This document shows positions 55,955 through 64,000 of a stretch of 64,000 nucleotides of DNA, piece by piece. How positions within the stretch are numbered: position 1 is the first letter of the stretch; the number at the start of each line of letters is the position of its first letter. This DNA is from Bemisia tabaci (Eukaryota; Arthropoda; Insecta; Hemiptera; Aleyrodidae): NCBI RefSeq assembly GCF_918797505.1, contig NC_092797.1:17621372-17685371 (forward strand), read 5' to 3'. The translations under genes and the position numbers were made by a program. Under the pieces are notes generated by a model. That model saw nothing but the letters and a program-made list of their open reading frames with translations. It had not been told where the DNA came from and searched no databases.

Positions 55955-56119
55955 ATTGAATCTCTCAGTTCAAAAACGACCCAATTCAGGTTTTTCACGA
56001 TGCTCATTTTTTTTGGCGTGCGTATAATCACTCCTTTTCTGGCTATTACGCAGCTTTTATTGCCTCCTGAAAAATTTCATTTTTCCGAGATGGGTCGTTT
56101 TTGAAGTGAGAGATTCAAT
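55955..56119. mobile_element. Short MITE, ATTGAATCTCTCA ends (165 bp)
   Basis: ATTGAATCTCTCAGTTCAAA plus AACGACCCA is mirrored by TGGGTCGTTTTTGAAGTGAG plus AGATTCAAT. No second copy or clear duplication is in the window. Confidence 0.65.
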
Positions 56120-56261
56120 TTTTCCAGAGGTGTGAATGGCCTTTGATGTTAAGGCACCTTATAAAAGTGAACTCATTCTGCTATTACTGCAGCTGATCTT
56201 CTGCCGCACCCTAAAAACCGTAAAATTCTTTGATGTGGACTTTACATACCAATGGTGGAAC

Positions 56262-56370
56262 TGCAGAAATGCGCATCGAGGCTTGCGGCGTTGCAGACTT
56301 CCTGTCAAATAACATTATTTTCTTCATGGGAAACTACGACACGTCATTTCCTGAAAGCGTGGTCTCTGTG
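56262..56370. repeat. Family C left-end fragment
   Basis: GGTGGAACTGCAGAAATGCG, TTGCGGCGTTGCAGACTTCC and GGGAAACTACGACACGTCA match the left third of family C (closest to 53906). Confidence 0.6.
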
Positions 56371-56510
56371 CATTTGAACTTGTATTAGGATTGTCTCGAG
56401 TAATTATGATTGTACTAGAAACAAAGGCCTTAGGACGTCTGAACGAATACTTGTATTCTGTCATTAAACATCGAGTCAGTCGCTTGTTTCTTTTATGTGT
56501 AAGCGTTTAG

Positions 56511-56672
56511 CAGTGGTGGGGCGTGAATGATCGATAATCGACATCTCCTCATTTGAGGCTATGGTAAATAATCGATTATTAAGGTCTTCGTTGCGAACAT
56601 CCTGCCCATCGATCCTTTTCCATAGATTTGAATGGCCGATCAATCGATATATCGCAAAGTACGCGTTGAGGG
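56511..56672. mobile_element. Family D element
   Basis: CAGTGGTGGGGCGTGAATG, GAGGCTATGGTAAATAATCG, TTCGTTGCGAACATCC and GATCAATCGATATATCGC are in D order; the right end is degraded. Confidence 0.7.
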
Positions 56673-57165
56673 CTGGATATACTGGTTATATTCAGAGGAG
56701 TTATAACTTATAAGCGCATTACAATTCTGTCCAACTCCATGAACGAGTCTGAGAAATCAATGTTTCGAATCCTCAACGAAATCATCAAAACGTAATGGGC
56801 GAGCTGACATGAAGCTTTTGAAAGTTGGACGACAAAGAAGAGAACTTTAAAAGAACACGCGAGAGAAAATCTCACCGGCGAGCAACTTTCCAGGACATCC
56901 AGTTTCCAGGGATATAAAAAGAAGCCGAGTGCATTTCATTCCTCCTCCGATGTAAAAGCGTAGCTGAAGTTCGGCATGAGCCCCGACGTCCATATGCCGT
57001 AATGCTTTCCGGAGCGCAGCTGAAAATGGAGATGCGATCTTTTGTCCGAGGCGCGACGATTTAAAATAAAGAAAAAGGAAAGAACTAATATCATAACTAA
57101 CGTTTACTCGACTTCTGAAGCGAGGCTGTCTCGCGAGGCAGTAATAAAGGTAATGCAAATTCCCA

Positions 57166-57301
57166 TTGTCATATGCCATTTAAACCTATGGTAAAGAATC
57201 GATTATTAAGGTGTTCGCTGCGAACACCCTGTTTATCGATCCTTTTCCATAGGTTTAAATGGCATAACAATCGATGTATCGCAATTCACGCCACGCCACT
57301 G
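57166..57301. mobile_element. Family D element, left terminus missing
   Basis: ATGCCATTTAAACCTATGG, GGTGTTCGCTGCGAACACC and AATTCACGCCACGCCACTG are intact, but the left CAGTGGCG end has been replaced. Confidence 0.72.
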
Positions 57302-58642
57302 TATGCCCGTCCACGAAAGTTTTGCATGCACCCCTTTATGAGTTCGTGCTCAGCCTTTTGCCTTGGTGAAAGATTCTTTCTACCTCTGAACATTTTACAT
57401 GTTTCTTTCAGGGCTTTCTTTTGTGTCGCTTCTCCTTCTGGTAAAAGTTATGAGGGTTCGCTCGTTTTACTATCAATGAATCTCGTAATTATCGAGTTGG
57501 GTTTACAAGCTTGGGATCGCCAAATAACCTTTGGCTCTCTTTCATCTCCACCATTCCCCGAATCCTCTGCCGATTCATGCACCATTATAGCGCTATGTAA
57601 TATTTTACATAATTGGGGTGGGGTCGAAATTATGTCCCTCACAGCAACACGCAATGCTTTCACTTCATAATTTGTAATTGCTTGCTTGCAATCGGAAGGT
57701 GATCAAATGAGATGCTCTGTGATATTACACGGTCATTTCTCGATATAAACAATTTTGTTTTGGTCGCCGTTTCATAGCCTAGTTCGCCTACATTTGGGAG
57801 GATAGGCAAAGTAGTCATGAGCGTCGAAACAGTAGGCAATCGCACGGATTGACCTATAGAGCACAGAAGCTTTTCAACTGGTGATGATAGCCTGCTTGAA
57901 GAGTATACGAGGAAACCTGAATTTTTTTCTTTTCATTTTTTTTTCTTTTTCCCTTATTTTTTGGTAACTCCGGCCTCATTCGTGCGGTTTACGCTAGAGT
58001 ACCTATATGAGTGCAACGGGCAACCAAACAAGTTATAAGGACTAAGGCACACGTTATCCCTCTTTTTTGCCCACAAAAAGATACATGCAACAGGAGATTC
58101 AGAAAGCAACCGCGGAGGTAGATGTTTTTATGATTAACAGAATTATGCAAGTGCTGAGTAGTACAATTATTTATGATTGACATTAGTTAAATGGTATAAG
58201 ATGACGTCACTCATATAATTTGCACAATATTTTCCACGTTCGATCAGTTTTAAATGCACACGTTAATATTTCGCTCACGAGATGATCATTAAAACTTTCC
58301 GTCGCGGGAATAGCTTTCTGCGCAAGGATCTAAAATAGGAAACACATCGTCGTTTCTTCCACACAAAAAACGTAACTAGATTTCAATGTTACCAAATTTC
58401 CCCGCGCAAATCGCACTTAAACCCCAACAATTTTGGGAATTTCAAATTGAAAATTTCACCGATTTTTCCTCTGATCTCATGCAAAAATCAGACATATTTT
58501 GAACAAAAATTGCACAGGAGCATTTTTGTATAATATTGAATTGTTTGAGTCAATTTTGCAACCTTGGAATGGAAATACGTTCCTTCGTACAGGAAACGAC
58601 GATGTAAGGAACTGCTTTAAATCGTACATTTCCTAACGACAA
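57302..58642. other. Unassigned segment
   Basis: No gene or shared repeat recognised in 1.3 kb. The frame 57173-57670 partly overlaps D and shows no domain. Confidence 0.35.
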
Positions 58643-59641
58643 TTGGACATATTTCTGCCAAACGGAACTATGTTCATTAAGACCAGGGCCGGATTTACCT
58701 ACTTGCCGCCCATGGGCCGCCTGTATTTTGCCGCCCCCTTCTCATTCGTTTTAAAACATCAATAAAAACCATCTAATGAACGTGCCAGCGGGGGAAGGGT
58801 GCATAAGACGCTTTAACTCGTGTTGAGCACATTTTTTGAGAAAGCCCTGGCAACATTACTAGCAAAAGTTCACGGAACTCTGCGCGAAAGTTAAGTTTCG
58901 TAAATCTATCTCTGTGTGGACAAGGCCTTCCATTCATAAGAAATGAACGAACAAATTATGAAAGGACAAACATAAAAATGTAGATTAATGATTTTAACTT
59001 TCGCTGCCGCACCGCGCAGACCGCACCGTGATTGGCGCAATGCGTGAAGTATTCACGCGGTCTTGTAGGCGCTATGCGTTTCACGCTGATCGCACTGTGT
59101 TTGCCGCAATGCGTGAAGTATTCATGCATTCTTGTAGGCGCTATCCGTTTCACGCTGACCGCAATGACCGCAACCGCACTGTGTTTGATGCAATGCGTGA
59201 AGAATTCGTGCAGTCTTGTAGGCGCTAATATATGTTAAATGCCGATCGCCACGCCGAGGGTTTCTCCTTTTCATCTTAAGTCCTCGTCATCATTTCTCTC
59301 TAAGTCCAGGCCAAATTGCGTGTTTGGTTTCTCTCTTAACTCGACTAATTGAAGGTGCTGGCCCTTGTATCACTGAAAGACGACAAAATTAGAAATTACT
59401 ATACTCTCAGGAAATGAGAGATTTTATCGCCTTTTCTCGTTTGTAATTTTCTTTTCTAAATCCAATTTTTTTTATACCTACATTTAAAAAAATTGCAAAA
59501 TTTACCGCCCCCTATAGATTTACCACCCCCTTAATCCGGCCCTGCTTAAGACATGAGCCCTGAGATCTGTAAGGCTTTATGAATAACTAACAGGGCTCAC
59601 GTCATAATGCGCATAGTTCCGTTTAGCAGAAATACGTCCAA
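58643..59641. mobile_element. Family G element split by F
   Basis: TTGGACATATTTCTGCCAAA and GTTTAGCAGAAATACGTCCA are inverted ends. Without the F insertion the element is about 130 bp, with inner GAGCCCTG/CAGGGCTC arms. Confidence 0.8.
58684..59544 (+). mobile_element. Family F hAT-like element nested in G (861 bp)
   Basis: CAGGGCCGGATT and AATCCGGCCCTG ends. ATTAAGAC (58676-58683) and CTTAAGAC (59545-59552) are an 8-bp duplication with one mismatch. Three minisatellite units contain GCAATGCGTGAAG (about 59037-59210). Confidence 0.92.
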
Positions 59642-59672
59642 TTGACGCATACGTGCGCACAACACAATATCC

Positions 59673-60236
59673 AATGGAGATTTTATTGCTGTATCTGAGG
59701 GTTCTCACTGAGCTGCACTCGCAGTATTTTCCATACTTCTTTCAGATGTAGAAAATAGTAGGAAAATAGATTTGAAAGAGAGAAAATCTGCCGCCTTGTG
59801 ACGTCATCAGGCGGCGTTTCTCATTTAAACAGAAAAATTTTAGCAGATTGGGTCATTTGGTCATATCGACGGTGAAACTACCAAACCACGTATCTCGGTT
59901 TGCGACGTCGCAGACTTCCTGTCATACTTTATTTTTTCGATGAAAAACTACTTAACATCCAGTCTTGAAAATTTCTGTGATTTTTCCTCTTTGTGCGGAG
60001 AAAATTCTGTGAAAATTTCAAGGAATGATATTGATTTGGTCTACTTCAAAAAAATAAAATGTGAGCGTAGATTTTTAAACACCGCAAACGAGATACGTGG
60101 TTTGGTAGTTTCACCGTCGATATCTTCTATCATTCATTTTAGAAACCAAGGATATTCTTATGCTCCGTTCACTTGGTAGTTTTTTCTTAAAAATAAAATT
60201 CCTAAAATTTCCGACACCTGCAGAAAATTCTCCATT
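59673..60236 (-). repeat. Family M half-unit, minus strand, interrupted by C
   Basis: ATGGAGATTTTATTGC, GAAAATAGTAGGAAAATAG and GTGACGTCATCAGGCGGCG match the reverse complement of the M arm. After the C insertion, AAACCAAGGATATTC and GACACCTGCAGAAAATTCTC match the reverse complement of the M centre. Confidence 0.7.
59866..60120. mobile_element. Family C MITE nested in M (255 bp)
   Basis: TCGACGGTGAAACTACCAAA and TTTGGTAGTTTCACCGTCGA are perfect ends bounded by TA (59864-59865, 60121-60122). Best-preserved C copy and the reference for the family. Confidence 0.9.
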
Positions 60237-60715
60237 TAGATGGGCATCCAACGGCCCTGATTCGTCAATGAGTAAAGTCTGGAGAGGAGCTGCTAAAAGG
60301 AATAAGTGCGTTCAACTTTTTAGGACTGAAAAATTGCCTATAACAGGATGGGAATCGGCGCAGCTTCCCCTTGAAAACGGGCTCCGAGAGGAGCGCAAAA
60401 GCTGACAAAATTATTGCCGTCAAATTACGGGACTCGAGGCAACCATCCGTGAAAGTTTACCGCATCACTCCCCCACTTTGCCCCGCTGCGGTTGAAGTTC
60501 CCAGAATCCCCGCAGGTTTTATCGGCGAAACTCTTAATTCGGAGTTTTGGTTCCATTTTTTAAGCATTATTTATTTCCCGGTCTGTTCCTCTCGATTATC
60601 TCCTCGGCGTTTGTTTTTGCAGCGCACGTCCTTTTTCTTCGTATTCTTTTTCTTCGTCCAATTTTCCTCGGGATGTCAATACGCTTCTCACCGGGGAACC
60701 GAACCCCAGGAGCTG
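60237..60715. other. Unassigned segment
   Basis: A frame open at 60371-60733 (120 codons) shows no domain and overlaps the I element at its end. Confidence 0.3.
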
Positions 60716-60719
60716 ATAT

Positions 60720-60841
60720 CGTCGCCCATCTGACGGAAGGGCGTATCTTGGTTCCCACTTGAGCCCTGTTTTACATATAAATCCATGCTTTCTGGGTCTC
60801 ATGCAAAAATCGAGATACGCCGTTACGTCAGAGGAGCGACG
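60720..60841. mobile_element. Family I MITE (122 bp)
   Basis: CGTCGCCCATCTGACGGAAG and CGTCAGAGGAGCGACG are inverted, with GGGCGTATCTTGG and CGAGATACGCC inside. Exact 4-bp duplication ATAT (60716-60719, 60842-60845). Confidence 0.86.
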
Positions 60842-61521
60842 ATATTCCTGCTCGAGACATCTTCGAAATTAATATGCGGAAGAAATCCATTATTTGAGGA
60901 AAGAAGCAAGGTTGGGGGTGAGGATGCACCTCAGATGGATTCTCCCATGCGAACTCCATCCCTATTGCTTTACCCGGGAAATTAAGGCATTCACAAAAAC
61001 CCTACGAGTATTCTTTCATTTTTAATTTTTCTTTTTTTTTTTTTTTTGGTCAACTTTTGCATTAATGTGTTGCAACCCTCAGGGAGAAGATGAACTGGAC
61101 GACCGCCTAAGAGATGAGCACAAAGGATGATTAAATATTTTATTGCTGTTGTTCATTGAGTTCACAAATCCTTTATTTTTAATGATTTTTAGATTCTATA
61201 ATATTTTTGTGAGTTATTGTGCTCGATACTAGATGGACCTGACTAACAAGGCTATGCCCTAGTCGTTCTCAGATGAAGTTTTGAATGCGTGATTTTCTAA
61301 GACAGAGGATCACAGGACACTGTATTCTTTGAGAGTAATTCAAGTAACATTAAGTTGCCACACAAGGTCAAAATTCTTCCGGGGGAGGGGGGGTGGGGAG
61401 TTGGGCACGAGCATTTTAGGGGACAGGTTTGCAGAGAATTTTCCCACCGAGGAACAAGTTTTGTAGGTCACCAATTTTATACCTAAAAGTTTTTCTCTCC
61501 CTTTCCCAATGTAACTACATT

Positions 61522-61772
61522 TGAGGGGCTTGGAAGACACGGCGTGTAAGTGTAGTTTTTGAAAAAATTTAGTTATTCAAATGTTCATGAACTCAACTAA
61601 AGGTAGTTTGAATGTACCTATATTCTGGGGAAAATGCACAACTAAAATCCCACTTTAAAGCAAAAAAGATACTTTCTACCGTAAGGCTCCATGTAATTTT
61701 GAAACTTTAAACGCGTATTTCTGAAATATGAAAAACTGCACTTATGCGCTTTGTCCTCCAAACCCATTTTTT
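61522..61772. mobile_element. Family H element
   Basis: GAGGGGCTTGGAAGACACGG with GTGTAAGTGTAG at the left is mirrored by AAAACTGCACTTATGCGC and TTTGTCCTCC at the right. The right half also carries the block CCATGTAATTTTGAAAC in reverse relative to 42650, so the H element is internally symmetric. Confidence 0.7.
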
Positions 61773-61875
61773 CAGGGTTACATAATTGACTTGAAAAATT
61801 GAAGAATATAACCGTACAATGTGTTTCAAAATTTTGCTGCGTATTGTAAACGATCCGGAGGGAGGGTATGGCTTC

Positions 61876-62475
61876 GATCGACATGAATGGATCGAAAAAT
61901 GAAAACGTGAATCGATCGACATGAATCGATCGACACCGATTCGATCGACAAATTATTAAAAGACCGGTGTCGATTCGATCGACATGAATAGCTCGAAAAA
62001 TTAAAATGTGATTCGATCAACATGAATCGATCGACAGTTAATTTAAAAACACCCGTATCGATTCGATCGACATGAATGGATCGAAAAATGAAAACGTGAA
62101 TCGATCGACACCGGTTCGATCGACAGCCGTGAATCAATCGACAAACCCGTGAATCGATCGACAAACCCGTGAATCGATCGACAAACTCGTGAGTCGATCG
62201 ACAAACCCGTGAGTTGATCGAATTTTGACGATCGAATCGGTGTCGATCGATTCACGTTTTCATTTTTCGATCCATTCATGTCGATCGAATCGATACCGGT
62301 ATTTTTAAATTAACTGTCGATCGAATCGGTGTCGATCGATCCATGTCGATCGAATCACGTTTTCTTTTCCGATAGATTCATCATGTCGCTCGAATCGACA
62401 CCGGTCTTTTAATAATTTTTCAATCGAATCGGTGTCGATCAATTCACGTTTTCATTTTTCGATCGATTCATGAGT
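61876..62475. repeat. TCGATCGA foldback with 20-bp tandem core
   Basis: About 245-bp arms (61876-62120 and 62225-62475) are inverted copies built from CGATTCGATCGACATGAAT and TTCATGTCGATCGAATCG motifs, with matching spacers (AATTATTAAAAGACCGGTGT and its mirror). Between them, GTGAATCGATCGACAAACCC repeats about five times at 20-bp spacing (about 62125-62225). TCGATCGA-type 8-mers recur dozens of times. No outer duplication was read. It looks like a foldback transposon or satellite seed. Confidence 0.85.
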
Positions 62476-62547
62476 AGATGAGATATGTAGGTCTTGCCAC
62501 AGCTGTTGTCAGATTGTGCAAATAAATAAATAATTATTTATCCGAGA

Positions 62548-62800
62548 GACTTGGCAACACCGCAACGTATCTGTTGCCAAATTTATCCGATATATCCGAA
62601 TATATTCTAGCGACTTGGCAACGCCGCAATACATCCGTTGCCAAATTTATCCGGTAAATCCGTATGTATTCTAGCGACTTGGCAACCCTGCAATACATCT
62701 GTTGTCAAATTTATCTAATGTATTCATATTTTCATATATTCTAGCGACTTGACAACCCCGCAATACATCTGTTGTCAAATTCACTCTATTTATTCGTATA
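62548..62800. repeat. 64-70 bp tandem repeat, about 4 units
   Basis: GACTTGGCAAC(A/G/C)CCGCAA starts at 62548, 62612 and 62676, and as GACTTGACAACCCCGCAA at 62746. Each unit also carries an inverted TTGCCAA/TTGTCAAATTTAT half, so every unit can form its own hairpin. Confidence 0.85.
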
Positions 62801-64000
62801 TATTTTTATTTATTCAAACTAAACGGAAACCTTCTACTACGCTGTGATTGGTTGAACTCTTAATGTAAGATATTCATCCGTGTGTAATATATTAATCACG
62901 CTGTTATTGGTCAGTATACAAGCATCATTCTCCATGAATTTAAATGTATACAAATATCTGCAGTAATTCAATCAATCTGACAACGTTCGTGTTGCATTAA
63001 AAGAGGGTGAATCGCTGCGTCCTTCAACCCCTATACGATTGGCTTCCGCAGAGGACCGCCCTCCTCACCGATAGGAACCTCATAAAAGCCTAATTGAATA
63101 AATTAATCATTAAATTTTGAAAGAAGGGTGTTAACTGTAAATATGCCATGAAAAATGATAAAAGTCAAGCATTTGTAGATATCGAGCTGCTACGATTTTC
63201 CGAGAGGTCAGTATAATATCTCTATTTCCAAGAAATATCCTGCAGAGCGACAGCATCTCAGCTTGACCAGGCTAGTGCAACACAAACGTAAAAAAAAAAG
63301 AAAAGAAAAAATTTGAACGCTGATATGTGAGGCGTCATAAACACTGTAGGTTTACAACATCCATGCATGTTGAATGCAGTAATACAGTCATCGGTTAAAA
63401 CCTTGAACCATCATACTGATAATACACCAACAAAGATCATCAGGACGGGTGTATGGGAAAATACAGAAAAAATGGATTTTTTCAGGTAAATAAGCAGCTT
63501 TTCGCCTTTATCATATAAAAATATCAAGTTTACTTGAGTAAATTCATGATTTTTATCAAAATTTTTCCAACAAGAGGTCAAATGACGAGATTCGGACATG
63601 TTGACTGGAAAAATGATCGCTTTGTGGGCATGCTCAATAAATCCGTACATCTTCTCTCGGTAGGCATATCATTTCGATTACGGTTTTTTTCGGACTGGAC
63701 TGTTAAAATATTAACTATTTTATAAATGAATGAAATCGACACATCACGCATAGAATGCTTCTGTTTTGTTGCTGTTCTGATGCATTTACCCTTCCGCAAG
63801 CGGCGAAAACGCTGCGCACCCCTCCTACCGAAAAAAAAAGAGGGTGTGAGTACAATAGAATTGCATCTCCCACCGAAGCTCAAACAAGTGTCCACATACG
63901 GCCTAGAACAACTCGTGCAGCGGATCTGAATAATGATAGTGTTTTTTCTCGTTTAAGTATTGATTTTTTTTTGCCGGATTCTTCTGGTGACCTTCACTCG
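62801..64000. other. Unassigned trailing segment
   Basis: No gene or shared repeat recognised; short frames lack recognisable features. Confidence 0.35.

Noticed and set aside
61826..62279. Serine/arginine/isoleucine-rich minus-strand frames
   Set aside because: They are translations of TCGATCGA repeats, with overlapping frames on the same DNA.
1..64000. Many open frames of 60-180 codons on both strands
   Set aside because: None shows a recognisable domain, catalytic motif or family resemblance. Most lie in repeats or AT-rich DNA, and frames are broken between copies. I list no CDS.

Overview
The window reads as non-coding, repeat-packed DNA of a eukaryote, most likely an insect. Base composition is AT-rich with poly(A)/poly(C) tracts, there is no operon-like gene packing, no open frame looks like a conserved protein, and short non-autonomous DNA transposons (MITEs) are everywhere. 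The repertoire (many palindromic 130-450 bp elements, hAT-type elements with 8-bp target-site duplications, a Helentron-like pair) fits an arthropod and would suit a hemipteran such as a whitefly, but the species is a guess. I cannot support any protein-coding gene, tRNA, rRNA, CRISPR array or autonomous transposase. Family letters used below are my own labels.

Repeat families, defined by comparing copies inside the window: A, 253-bp palindromic MITE, CTGCCGTG ends, 4-bp duplications; B, ~247-bp MITE, GGATTGCATTTTGC ends, 4-bp duplications; C, ~255-bp MITE, TCGACGGTGAAACTACC ends at TA; D, ~165-bp CAGTGGCGTGGCGTG hAT-like MITE; E, 310-440 bp TAGAGTCCCTTTATA hAT-like element with perfect 8-bp duplications; F, 0.7-1.0 kb CAGGGCCGGATT hAT-like element with an internal minisatellite; G, TTGGACGTATTTCTG element; H, ~245-bp GGCGCATAAGCGCAG element; I, ~130-bp CGTCGCCCCTCTGACG MITE; J, TCGATCGA foldback; K, ~64-bp tandem repeat; L, Helentron/HINE-like tandem pair; M, palindromic composite; N, ~465-bp repeat with an internal duplication; O, GGGACCGTYCA elements; P, CACTG(A)n palindromes; R, Mutator-like 9-bp duplication element; S, GGGGCGATTATTGAAA MITE; V, GGCCTTGTCCACACGAGC MITE; X, ~580-bp CTGCCGTGATAGCG element; Z, TTATGTAGCTCTTAG element.

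Layout. 0-7 kb: A, C with D inside, E, Z with F inside, and B with A and I inside. 7-16 kb: sparse, long poly(A) tracts, F, P, D, E. 16-20 kb: A, the L pair in direct tandem (16876-19066), C and a hAT-like element. 20-31 kb: D, A, H/F remnant, B, G with 67-bp repeats, O elements, A. 31-41 kb: P, F, X with S inside, N, P, D, S with a retroposed sequence inside, E, A, and G with a hAT-like element inside. 41-52 kb: C, M, H, a 434-bp hairpin, C with H inside, B, a large hairpin with P inside, X with V inside, the M composite, E. 52-64 kb: D, N, C, A, R, D, G with F inside, M with C inside, I, H, the J foldback and the K tandem array.

The elements do not act together as a pathway. What they record is history: at least ten nested insertions can be ordered, several by exact target-site duplications. 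The two most unusual structures are the tandem Helentron-like pair (16876-19066) and the TCGATCGA foldback (61876-62475).
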